Source: Symbiodinium natans (Eukaryota; Sar; Dinophyceae; Suessiales; Symbiodiniaceae). Taken from it: a DNA stretch of 64,000 nucleotides. The DNA is taken from positions 83,958 through 147,957 of the forward strand of contig CAJNDS010000403.1 in the NCBI GenBank assembly GCA_905221605.1. The letters are read 5' to 3'. Shown here piece by piece: positions 55,482 through 64,000 of this stretch. Positions within the stretch are counted from its first letter, which is position 1. Every line of letters begins with the position of its first letter. The notes under the pieces are model-generated. The model was given only the letters and a program-made list of their open reading frames with translations. It was not told the origin of the DNA and did not search any database. Both the position numbers and the translations under genes were made by a program.

Positions 55482-56310
55482 TCACATGCAGCAAGAGAGG
55501 CTCAAGCCCAAGTCATTGGGACAGCAGTTGCCTGCCAAACCTGAGCATTTGCTGTGTGCCCCGCAAGATGCTTCACCGGACGGTTTGGGGGCAGGCGGCG
55601 GAGGCGGAGGTGTCGGGGCCACATTGTGGGGCTGCACATCGGGCTGCGGCTGAGGGCGAGGAGGAGGATGTGCTTGTTCCCATCGATGGCTGTCGTCCGC
55701 AACCGACCACTGGATGTTCGGTGGGAATAGGGCCGGGTTCCGCTGACATCCACCATATCCGCCTCGACCAGCCATGTACACGAAGCCAGGGATGCAAAGA
55801 CACTTGCTGTCATCTGAGCACGTGGTGAACTTCTGATCGCAATCCTTGAAGAAGCATGTCGCACCCGTATCTTGCGGAGAAATGACCTGAGGCAAAGATG
55901 ATCAAACTCTTCAAAGACAAGGCTTTTTGCACAACCTGAAACCGTCACAAGTAACCATCTCATTCAACTGAGCGCAGGACTTCTGCTCCTGCTGGCGTAT
56001 AGCGGTGCACACACTGTTTCAATCGAGGGTTCCACACATGATCCGCCACGCAGATGCAGCGAAAGTGGTAGCATTCCGTCGGTCCCAAGCTGAAATCACA
56101 GTTTGACCACATGCAGATGTTGCTCGTCTCGCGGGCACCCTGCCAACCTCCCGTGACATTCGAGTCGGTCTCACTCTTGGCCCTCGTCTGGCTTTGCAGA
56201 AGGGTCAGTGCACAGCCAGGGCCAGCACACACGTCATCCGCAAGCAAGGCATCTTCCATAGCATGAGCCCAAAGCATCCCAAGCGTCACCTTGAGAATGA
56301 GCTCCACCAT
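55482..56310 (-). CDS. Secreted Cys-module protein, two exons, about 244 aa
   Basis: ATG at 56310. Exon 1 (55981-56310) encodes a signal peptide (MVELILKVTLGMLWAHAM) and a first Cys module with CMWSNCDFSLGPTEC, CICVADHVWNPRLKQC. A 94-base GT-AG intron (55887-55980, phase 0) leads to exon 2 (55482-55886). This holds a second module of the same pattern, CFFKDCDQKFTTC and CLCIPGFVYMAG, then a Pro-rich linker and a C-terminal CGAHSKCSGLAGNCCPNDLG with SLSCC before TGA. Pattern of the modules: C-x3-4-C-x7-C-x4-6-C-x-C-x10-14-C. From memory, such modules, and the CCP...CC ending, recur in predicted secreted proteins of dinoflagellates; their function is not known. Extracellular or cell-surface location is inferred from the signal peptide. 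Confidence 0.72.
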
Positions 56311-56379
56311 TTAGATGCTCAGCGCTGTTGATTGGGGAAAAGGGCAGATGTTCAGCACGCAGTGCTTAAGCCGAGTCTG

Positions 56380-57445
56380 CTACGGCGAGCAGTCTTGGTT
56401 CAACAGCCGCAGCATGAAGGCAAACTTACAAATACCAACCGCGAAGAGACGTGAAATGCAAAGAGTCAAAAAAAGCCGGCATTGCAGCAAACACATGCAG
56501 TGAGCCTTCTTGGCTCGGCGTTGAATTGCAGCTCTGTCACCAGGCCTTACACATGAGGTTTGTTGAGCCATGAAATCTATCGATGCTACAACATGGCGAC
56601 GCAGGTATGAATTTAGGGCTGCCAGTTGCCAGGTTATGAGCCTGGATTTGCAGATCACATAACCGGGCATTCAGGAGTAACTTCACACATCCACAAGATT
56701 TGCGCCTTAATGCAGCTGATGACTTCTCGAAAGTGGAGCCCGCGAGGATCGCCACTTCCAGCACTGTGTCCAACTACTTCCCTTTCACAGACCTCAAGGC
56801 ATGATGGCAGCAGGAAACGCCAATCAGAACCTGCCGGGGGTCCACAGCACCTGAACTGTTAAGGGCTGCCAAAGTTTGCAAGTGACCCATAGCGAACGCG
56901 TCGAGCATTCGAGAAGTCACGATTGCATCACATCTCGCACCACCTTCCACGACGCATGCCAATCATGCAGCAGCTTTCCCGTAATGGCATGTGTCAGCTG
57001 AGCGAGCTGCAATGTACTCGGTGCGAGGTAAGACTGAAAGTGAGGGTGCTTAAACCTTGTCGGACTGGCATTCGAAAGAAATTTTAGGCTTCGGCCTAGA
57101 CTCCTAACTTGGCTCCTGAACAGCGGCAAAACAGCTGCAGGGAAGGGCCACGTTCACAGATCCACATCGAGAAGGAAAAACGGCACAACTGTCGCCGAGA
57201 CTTTCCCTTGCCACTTCTTGCTGCAGGACAATGCAACACCTCTGACGTGCGGGGGCACCCCTTCATCAATGTTTTCCAACTCTTTGGAGATGTCGGGTGA
57301 CCTGGAGCACGTTCAGATCTGCAATTACACATGTGTTCTGCCAGTGTCACCCCTCCGACTCCGAGCAGCAGACTCAATCTCTCCCTTGAGCCCTGGAAGC
57401 AACAAACGCTCCAATTGCTCGGGGATCTTCGGCTCGCCTGCACTC
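56380..57445 (-). CDS. Hypothetical multi-exon protein
   Basis: Minus-strand pieces that read as protein, 5' to 3': EPKIPEQLERLLLPGLKG then EIESAARSRR (about 57.33-57.43 kb), LKFLSNASPTRFKHPHFQSY with LQLAQLTHAITGKLLHDW (about 56.94-57.08), MLDAFAMGHLQTLAALNSSG (about 56.83-56.93, donor gttctg), LEVAILAGSTFEKSSAALRR with CGCVKLLLNARLCDLQIQAH (about 56.6-56.76), and HVVASIDFMAQQTSCVRPGD (about 56.5-56.6). Helical, soluble, no signal peptide. I do not recognise the family. It lies between two other minus-strand genes; some pieces overlap in different frames, so the splice pattern is only partly resolved. Confidence 0.45.
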
Positions 57446-57629
57446 AGACACACACTTTTTCAAAAACCGAAGCTGCCTTTGGAGCGTTCTGGAGCTGCGC
57501 GCCTGACTTGCGGTCTGCCTTGCAAGAGCCAAGACCCAATTACTTTTGGCTTCCATGTTCACCCCGTGCACCCAGCTATCGAGCCTCGGTGCTGTCCTCT
57601 TCATCATCAGAACCTTTGTCATCACCTCT

Positions 57630-59574
57630 TCAAGCAGACACACGTGCGGCGGCGCACTTGTGCGGACCAAAACAAAGGGTAAGGTTGGAGTCAGCATTCA
57701 AGCTTGACTTGGTGGTCAAACTTGACTTGGTATATAAAAAAAAACGGCCTTTGCCTGCAGCCATCATGGCCATGCCCATGGCACCCATTGCCGCCATGCC
57801 CATGGGGTTCATCCTGCTAGCGGCAAGTCTTTATGACTGTATTGGTACAAACCACACTTCATGTGGACACGACCTGGCAGGCTGCTGAAAGATGTTAACT
57901 GGAACGCCGCAATTATGACCCAGATGGCCACCAAGCAAAATGATCAAATTTGGCGAGCCCACTTACATGCAAATACCTCTGACGCATGGCTTCTTGCGCA
58001 CAAGGAGCATGCCCATCATAGGGTTCATCATGCCCATCATAGGGTTCATGCCACCCATCATGCCCATCATGGGGTTCATCCCAACCATCATCCTCAGCGC
58101 GCCGCTGCTACTCCCAAAAAGCACATGCACTCCGTAGGCAGAAGTCGCGTGCTAGATACCATCATATAGACAGCAGCTCAGCAACAAGATTTCTGCAAGT
58201 GCTATGTCCCAAGCTGGTTTGGCATACCACACCCACAACCGCAGCCGCAACCGCAGCCGCAACCCGGCATCGGTGAACAACCTTGCAGAAACAGCACGAA
58301 ATGTTACACGACTTCCGAGCTCATGGCTCACTTATGTGAAGTCGCCTCCGTACCCACAGCCGCAGCAGCCTGGGCAAAGCCGGTGCTTTCGTGCGCTACA
58401 AACGGCAAGGTTGGCAGCTATTCGTAACGGCTTTCCTCCACAACCGCAGCCGCCGCAGCCGCCGCAGCCACCGCAGCCACCGCAGCCACCGCAGCCACCG
58501 CAGCCGCCGCAGCAGCCGCCGCAGCCGCCGCAGCCGCAGCCACCACAGCCGCCACAGCCACCGCAGCCACCGCATGCACAACCGCAGCCGCCACAACACC
58601 CGCCGCCACATCCACTCATGTTTGTCCCGCCAACCATGTTGCCGCCCACAGAAGAATTAGCAGCGCCCATGCTCCCGCCACCTGCACCAGTGCCACAAAA
58701 TGGATTTTTCACGGCTGCTCCCTTAAATCTCTGCTGCATGCCAACACATCCACCACATCTGAATTTCGGATGTTGCGCCTGGTTGCAAAGCTGCTGTTCC
58801 TCCAGCCTTGGCGAATCAATTAATACAAAATGGCCAGTGCAACAACCACACACTCGCACGTCAAAATGCCTTGATGCGGTTTTGGGCCGCATCGATCTCT
58901 TCTTGCGGCCTTTGATAACCCAGCTGTCAACGATATTCGATCCACCACTGCGCAGTTGCCAACTGGTGTACCAGCGAGCCACGACACCGTGACAAAAACG
59001 TGACATCCGTGAATGCAAAGAAAGCGCCTTCTTTCTGCTGGGTCCATGTCGTCGATGAAAGCATCATACAAACGTTTGATGCCTTCCTGAATTCAAGGGA
59101 TCGAAACACAGCTAGCACACCACCCACACACACACACAGGTGGCTTTGTTTGAGTCTTAGAACATCGCGAACGCAATGATCTCATTCTCTTTGCCCACGC
59201 CCAAAGCGTTCTTCAGCTCAATCTTGGCACTGCTGATACACAAACTTCACTACACGCCTCAGTTGCTGCAACCGGTCAAAAAATGAGACGATGGCGTATG
59301 ACTCACGGTCCGTGCCGCCGATTCGTCGATCTGCCATAACTCCCTCGAACTGCATCTGTGAGCCTTTGCCATCCTTCACACAGTCGCAATCACGACTTGT
59401 CAGCTTTGCACCGCAAGGCGGCATGGCACGTGACACCACAAGCCTCCCTGTAGGATACCCGCACGTAGCTTCCCATCTTAATGCCTGATCCAAACTGTGG
59501 CCCGCGATCGTTCGGGGAGCATTAGGCGTCTCGTCCGTATCATAGACAACACGTTCAATGGCCTTTCTTTTTGG
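57630..59574 (-). CDS. Gly/Cys/Met-repeat protein with GC-AG introns
   Basis: Exon from acceptor ttttag at 59574 reads AIERVVYDTDETPNAPRTIA, GYPTGRLVVSRAMPPCGAK and SYAIVSFFDRLQQLRR (to about 59225). Then KIELKNALGVGKENEII (about 59.18 kb), KRLYDAFIDDMD (59.06), GYQRPQEEIDAAQNRIK (58870-58920) and AGGTAALQPGATSEIQ (58759-58806). Exon 58346-58721 has KNPFCGTGAGGGSMGAANSS and a long Gly/Cys tract, and 58215-58281 has Cys-Gly dipeptides ending GMPNQ. Exon 58009-58092 is repeats of GMMNPM, and 57630-57813 (MNPMGMAAMGAMGMAMMAAG) ends TGA. Four introns (58807-58869, 58282-58345, 58093-58214, 57814-58008) begin GC, end AG and keep frame; one donor falls inside the GMMNPM repeat, which continues perfectly across it. 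The N-terminal half is a helical domain unknown to me. The Gly/Cys tract could bind metal or nucleic acid (inference). The ATG is not settled. Confidence 0.65.
58441..58612 (-). repeat. 9-bp coding repeat (Gly-Cys-Gly tract)
   Basis: Tandem ccgcagcca/ccgcagccg units on the plus strand; the minus frame gives Gly-Gly-Cys, the plus frame Pro-Gln-Pro. A related shorter tract is at 58236-58264. Because both strands are open, composition alone cannot decide the coding strand; the spliced minus model does. Confidence 0.9.
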
Positions 59575-60500
59575 CTAAAAGTGTCCGGTTGCTCACCTTT
59601 CCGCAGAAAGCACAACAGTGTATGAAGGGTGCAACGGCCCAAGCACTTGTGAGTGTAACAAAAGCCCGCCATGTTTGTCGTAAGCTGCCGACCCCTTTGG
59701 GCGCCATGACGTGCAACAGACAAGCTACAATGCGAACTCGACGAGCATGAATCCTTCTTGGCTGTAAGCTCGTGCTGTTGCGCTGCTATTTCTATACGTT
59801 TAAGCTAACTTTGACCTTGGCTGCTCATGTTGGTGAAGACACTGCTCGTCATACAAGTGATTGTAAGCATTGTTGACAAATTGCCATTCCATGTGCCATT
59901 TTATGCGGCCCTCGGCCTGGAGCCATGCGGGCACATGTCTGGAAAACACAGTGCCGGCAAAACGGGTTCATAACGTGATGCAACATCCTTCCATCCTTCC
60001 ACCCTTCCATCCTTCCATCCTTCCATCCTTCCATCCTTCCACCCTTCCAACCTTCCACCTTCCACCCTTCCACCCACAAGGGCAAGTGATTACCAAAAAG
60101 GGAAGTGGCTGCGATGTGGTGATACTGGTATGGGTGCCTGCACGCCGCGTCGGTTAAAGCTTCTTCCTTTTTTCCCCCCCCCCCACGCCTGTTTTTTCCT
60201 CGCGGCTCTTCCAAACCGGCAGGAGTTGCAAGCGGCTTTCTTTGCAGCCACAGTTTTTTTCCTCCTGATTTCCGTCAGGATGATGCGGGGATGGCGGCTG
60301 ACGAGGTCACATGCAGCCATGGCATCCACTCGCACCGGTCTGCGTGCGAACGTGCTTGCAGCGAATGCACCAAGGTCTCCATACGGCCTGGCTTCACAAG
60401 GCAGACTGATGGGTGCTCGAACAGTGCAGCGAACGCGGTTCTTGCGCACGGGTTTCACGCAACCTTGCGCAGCTGCGCATAACGGAGCTACCTTGCGGGT
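59575..60500. other. Spacer upstream of the Gly/Cys/Met gene, with octamer repeat
   Basis: An ATG-led minus frame (APKGVGSLRQTWRAFVTLTS, about 59605-59705, ending at gtgagc) could be the first exon of the gene at 57.6-59.6 kb, but the next acceptor would leave an intron of only 22 bases. An (cttccatc)n repeat fills 59984-60074. No other exon is convincing. Confidence 0.4.
59984..60074. repeat. 8-bp tandem repeat (cttccatc)n
   Basis: About eleven units, mostly cttccatc with cttccacc variants. On the minus strand it reads ggatggaa. Non-coding in all frames beyond low-complexity runs. Confidence 0.95.
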
Positions 60501-60539
60501 CGCTGAACGCTGCCGAGCAGCTTACCCAGAGTTGCTCGG

Positions 60540-60760
60540 AAAGCAGCACCCTACTTGCCTGGGGCGCAGGCGGACCGGTGGTTCCCCGAAGTCATCCAGG
60601 AGGCCTCCGCAAGAGCAGCGTCCAGGGGCCAATGGCAGCAGAAGCCGCAGCCTGCGAAGCAGGAGAACCCGGTACTCCGCATCGGGCACAGCCGTGTCCA
60701 GGCCGGAGGGGTTAGCCGTAAAGGCGCAACTCGCCGCTTCACCACTCTGTGTGACGGGAA
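60540..60760 (-). pseudogene. Fragment of second retroelement family (Zn-like motif)
   Basis: Minus frames read EYRVLLLRRLRLLLPLAPG, CSCGGLLDDFG and, after a one-base shift, NHRSACAPGK. This is the CxC...HxxxxC block that precedes the nuclease-like domain in the adjacent longer copy. Only about 60 codons remain. It sits directly downstream of that copy, as a truncated or nested insertion. Confidence 0.65.
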
Positions 60761-60945
60761 GCTCCTGCCGCGAGTTGCCATCCCGCGAGTTGCCATCCCA
60801 GCCGGCCGCGCCCGCCGGCCGCCGGCCCATTGCGCCCGTGGCGCAGCGGCCGCTTCATCTCTTTGGAGAGGGTTGCCGTTGACTGCGGGGCTCCTCGCTG
60901 CACATACCTTGATTGCGGGGGGTAGGGACTGGCACGACGCTGCAA

Positions 60946-62396
60946 TCATTGCTGGCGAGCGGCGAAGATGGGGCGCCGCTCCCAAACATGGGCCGACACA
61001 CTGGAGGCACTCGGCACACACCACCCGGGCCGCTTGCAGACCTCGTTCGCCCACTCTTGGATGTGAGCGCCGCCGATACGCCCCCGAGCGAGCGCCGCAG
61101 AACACCTGCGTTCGAACACCAAGCGATCCTGGTCCTGCAAGCGCTGTTGCAGTTTGGCCTCGACGAATTCGCGTGACTCCCCAGACCACCCCCTAATGGC
61201 TTTTTTTTCCACGCGCCTTTTTCCGCAGCATGTCTTCGCGGGGGTCGGGGCCCGGAGGGAGGGGGCCTCGAGCAAGGCAGATGCGAACGCGCGCTGGGCC
61301 GCAACGGCCAGGACCGCCGCCCATCGCGCCACCCAGGCGGCCTGAGCCGCTGGTCGGAAGTGCGCTGGGATGGTGGCGGCTCGGTGGCGGGCCAGGACGC
61401 GCAGGAAGGTGGCCGCTTCGGTGCCAAAGCGCCCACACACTTCCAGGCCAATGACGACCAGGCGGCACCGCCGGGCACGGAGGAGCTCGGGGAACGTGCC
61501 GTGTCGCTTGCGCCGCGCTGGTGCGGTGACAGAGCGCCCCGGCTCAACATCAGCCCGCGGGTGGGGCTCGCCCGTACGTGTGAGCGGGGAGACGTGCCTA
61601 GCATCAACCGCGAGCTGCGAGCCGTGCCAAAGGGACAAGCCGTTGGCCACAACTTCGATGCGCCTGTCGTTTGCGACGGGAAGTCGATGTTCATATTGTT
61701 CATGTCGGCGTTGCGAGCGACACGCGCACCGGCCTCTCGGCAAAACCGCGCAACGGCGCGCTCAAGTGGCCCTGCGCGCGTGGCGAGCACGCCGCTGGTA
61801 GCGCACGCGGCACGGTGGTCCCCGAAAGCGTCGAGCCGGCCACGACGCGTGACAGGGGCAGGCGCAGGCGGCGCAGGAGCAGAATGCGGAACTGCGCATT
61901 CGGAATGGACACGGCCTCGTGCGTGGGTGCGACGGTGATGGCTCGGGCAGAGTGCGTGTTGTGGCCCAGCCTGCGACAGCAGCAGCGCACGGGACGCAAG
62001 GGTGAGGTCAGAAAGATGCGTCTCGCACGCGCGCTCGTCGCACGCTCCGGCAGCTTGGCGCTGCCATCCCCGCAGGGCATCACCTGGCTCGAAAGCGCAG
62101 CCGCGCGCTGGCGGCGCGTCTGAGGCGTCAAGGAGGGAAGCCCACGCCGGCGCGTCGTAGCCGGTGGCGCGAAGGGCATTGCGTGCCTGATTCGCAGCGG
62201 CCGCCGCGGGCAAGGGCACATGGCCCTGCAAGGCATGGAGCAGCCAATCTGCAGCTACCGGCGCTCGGGCTTGGATAACAGGCAGCGTGTCGCACCAGGA
62301 AATCCAATGGGCAGTTTTTTTTTCAACGCACCTTTTTCCCAAGTCCATATAGGTCGAACTCAGCCTACTGCGGGTGGCACAGGGTGCAGTGAGCAC
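60946..62396 (-). pseudogene. Degenerate retroelement 3' region (post-RT, restriction-like nuclease type)
   Basis: On the minus strand the reading passes through all three frames. It starts with KKTAHWISWCDTLPVIQAR (about 62.3 kb) and a helical stretch, then IPNAQFRILLLRRLRLPL (61.88), LDAFGDHRAACATSGVL (61.80), GPLERAVARFCREAGARVAR (61.75), DRRIEVVANGLSLWHGSQLA with VDARHVSPLTR (61.62), CRLVVIGLEVCGRFG (61.45) and AAWVARWAAVLAVAAQRAF (61.3). At least three frameshifts break it. The His/Cys block followed by two Asp-bearing strands resembles the Zn motif plus PD-(D/E)XK endonuclease at the C-terminus of R2/CRE-type LINEs; that assignment is inference. GC content is much higher than in the host genes. 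Confidence 0.65.
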
Positions 62397-62399
62397 ACC

Positions 62400-62850
62400 A
62401 GGCGGCGGTGGGCAGGGAGCTAGGTGCTGCGGGCGGTGGCCCTGTCACGGCATGCGGCTGGCAAGGGGAGGAGGGGCCGAGCAGTCTGCCAAAACATCGC
62501 TGAGGAGTGGGATGTCTCCATCGACATTGCCAGTGTTCGCAGGAGGGAGTGCGAGGAGGCTGGCACAAAATGCGCGCGTGGCTGCAAACGAGATGAGGGC
62601 AGACCACCGGAGCGCGTATGCGGAGGTGGCTGCGCTCCTGGCGGTTGCAGGCGCGGCCCGCGCCCTGCAGCGGCGAGCTGGCGGACAAACCCCGCAGCCT
62701 CGGCACTCCAGCGGCTTCCGACCTCGAGAGCGAGCACGGTCAGGCGGGAGCGGGCCGATCGGCAGAGCTCCGGGTACGTCCGCTCCTTGGCCTGGCGAGC
62801 CAAGCGCAACGCGGCGCCACGTAGTTTGTCGACTTCCTCACATGCAGTGA
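62400..62850 (-). pseudogene. Second degenerate copy of the retroelement 3' region
   Basis: Minus frames read ALRLARQAKERTYPELCRSA, SRLTVLALEVGSRWSAEAAG and, after a shift, SALISFAATRAFCASLLALP with IPLLSDVLADCSAP. This matches, block for block, the last third of the copy at 60946-62396 (CRLVVIGLEVCGRFG and AVLAVAAQRAF). The upstream Zn-like block is absent because the sequence switches strand at about 62870. Confidence 0.6.
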
Positions 62851-62874
62851 TCCGCCTTTCCACAACAAAAAATG

Positions 62875-63330
62875 TGTATGCTCGGGGATCACCGCGCGGC
62901 CTGTGTGCAAGTCGGGGTCTCACACACCTTGCGGGATCTTGCGGGCCCACTCGAGCGGGCAGCGGCGTGCATTTGCCGAGATTCCGGAGCACGCGTGGCG
63001 GCCGGCGTTGCCCTCCGCGATCTGAGCATCGACGTCCCTGCCACAGAACAGCGCCGCGGCCAACGAACGGCCTGCCCCTGTTGCCGGCTGGTCGTCTTCG
63101 GCATGGAAGTCGACGCTTCAACCCCGACGCCCTCGCCTTTATCCGCCGTCTGGCGAGGGCACGAGGACGACGCGGGCGCCATGGAACGCCGCCGCGGCCG
63201 GGCAGGAGCTCACCCGACGGTGGCATTGCCACGCCTTACGGAGCTCGCGGAGCGCCCAGGGCAGCCTCGCGCTGTGCAGCGCCTTCTTCCCCGCAATTCC
63301 GTCAGGCTGAAGAGACTCGGTCCCGAAGCG
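62875..63330 (+). pseudogene. Third degenerate copy, inverted
   Basis: Plus frames read LGDHRAACVQVGV, AGPLERAAACICRDSGARVA, LRDLSIDVPATEQR and, after an internal loss of the DATLVSPL region, CRLVVFGMEVDA then (shifted) RFNPDALAFIRRLARARGR. It is oriented opposite to its neighbour, head to head at about 62870. No intact frame. Confidence 0.6.
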
Positions 63331-63463
63331 GCCCTCGGCCCGAACAGGACCAAGCATACCAAGCGGCACACTTGCGCGCACGTTGGAGTTCTGGGTAAAT
63401 ATCACACCGTTTCCACTGCGTTGATGGTGGTGGCCAGGCGCAGGAGTCAGCATGTGCTGCGCT

Positions 63464-63680
63464 TCACCCGCCCGTGTTTGAGGTCAAACTATTGCAGACA
63501 AAGTCGACGTGGCACGCGTCGTGGACGGGGGCACGTAAACGCTCGGCGATCGTTGCGAATTCCATGCCAGCGATTTTATGATGTGAACCTTCCAACCGTG
63601 CACACTTCCGAAGTGCATAGGGTGGTACGCTATTTGCATCGCAAATCGCCTTGAATTCGGACGTCCGCGTTGTTTGATGC
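63464..63680 (-). CDS. Possible exon or repeat-derived coding fragment
   Basis: The minus strand reads SEFKAICDANSVPPYALRKC, ARLEGSHHKIAGMEFATIAE then RLRAPVHDACHVDFVCNSL and stops at 63464. The plus strand is also open over part of it (STWHASWTGARKRSAIVANS). Either strand could be the real one; both readings look like protein. It borders the retroelement fragments, so a mobile-element origin is possible. Confidence 0.3.
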
Positions 63681-63690
63681 GAAGGTGGTT

Positions 63691-63980
63691 TTATGCAGCT
63701 TCCAAAGTCGTACGTGTCCACAGGTTCAACTCCTCGTGGTAACTGGAAAGCGCGCGAAATTCATCCATGCATGGCGAGCAGCCCCTTGAGGTTTGTGCGC
63801 CATGGACAGCGCCGGCTGCTGCAAACGGGAATCCGGAGCTCACAATGCACACATCTTGGCCCGTTTTATACTTTTCTAATTGTGCTTTCATTCCGCTCAC
63901 TTGTTCCTCATTGCAGTACACCTGATTTAATTCGTCTATAGTATTAGATTCACGCGGGCATGCGTTGTATTCTTCTCACT
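63691..63980 (-). CDS. Possible exon, hypothetical
   Basis: From just after an in-frame TGA near the right edge the minus strand reads EEYNACPRESNTIDELNQV, YCNEEQVSGMKAQLEKYKTG, then QDVCIVSSGFPFAAAGAVHG, to a stop at 63691. The first half is clearly protein-like and base composition here is lower in GC than the neighbouring retroelement debris. No ATG fits a first exon, so it would be internal. Unknown family. Confidence 0.3.
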
Positions 63981-64000
63981 TCGCCGACGTACTAACATGA

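Noticed and set aside
58204-58992. Plus-strand Pro/Gln-rich frame of 262 codons
   Set aside because: It is the complement of the Gly/Cys repeat exon; the minus strand has consistent splicing through four introns, the plus frame has no supporting context.
60130-63398. Long plus-strand frames in the GC-rich right end
   Set aside because: High GC removes stops by chance; except for 62875-63330 the conserved retroelement motifs read on the minus strand.
1-64000. Dinoflagellate spliced-leader sequence or relic
   Set aside because: I looked for the ccattttggctcaag core on both strands; only chance words such as gccattttgg (24981, 55430) occur, none with the full core.
1-64000. tRNA genes
   Set aside because: A few gggttcaaa-type T-loop words (for example near 8330) lack a matching acceptor stem and anticodon arm by eye.

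Overview
The window looks like nuclear DNA of a dinoflagellate (genus not determined). Four observations support this. Every convincing multi-exon gene I can read runs on the minus strand. Several introns are GC-AG rather than GT-AG. Internal TTTAGGG/CCCTAAA telomere-type arrays are scattered through the sequence. A degenerate eukaryotic 28S rRNA piece and two kinds of non-LTR retroelement lie among the genes. I found no spliced-leader copy, tRNA or CRISPR array.

Layout, left to right. 1-6.6 kb: a minus-strand LINE with an RRM-bearing ORF1 and an ORF2 in the order AP endonuclease, RNase H, then the start of reverse transcriptase at the window edge. 7-11.4 kb: non-coding repeats and the 28S pseudogene. 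11.3-19.4 kb: three minus-strand genes (a single-span glycine-rich membrane protein, an intronless phospholipase-like enzyme whose catalytic blocks are in permuted order, and a Cys-rich membrane protein) plus an exon-like island. 20.7-36.3 kb: two tandem, diverged copies of a many-exon MFS transporter gene, with satellite, telomeric and MITE-like insertions in their introns. 37.7-38.3 kb: a small secreted SH3-like protein. 39.9-46.6 kb: exons of an unrecognised multi-pass membrane protein, possibly one large gene. 46.7-47.6 kb: an acidic Glu/Gly-repeat protein. 50.5-59.6 kb: further minus-strand genes (coiled coil, Cys-rich secreted, hypothetical, and a Gly/Cys/Met-repeat protein with four GC-AG introns). 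60.5-63.4 kb: broken and partly inverted copies of a second retroelement.

Most genes are built of short exons separated by introns of about 60-200 bases, so they do not show up as long open frames. I found them by reading all frames for protein-like stretches that end at plausible splice sites. Exon edges are exact where I give exact positions and approximate where I write 'about'. No database search was possible, so family names rest on motifs recalled from memory.

The genes do not form an obvious pathway. The common theme is membrane or secreted products arranged head-to-tail on one strand, consistent with dinoflagellate unidirectional gene clusters. The transporter pair is a clear local tandem duplication. 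The most unusual items are the permuted phospholipase, the LINE with RNase H ahead of RT and a single in-frame TGA between its ORFs, the UNCG-hairpin repeat in that LINE, and a short segment bounded by outward-facing telomere repeats inside a transporter intron.
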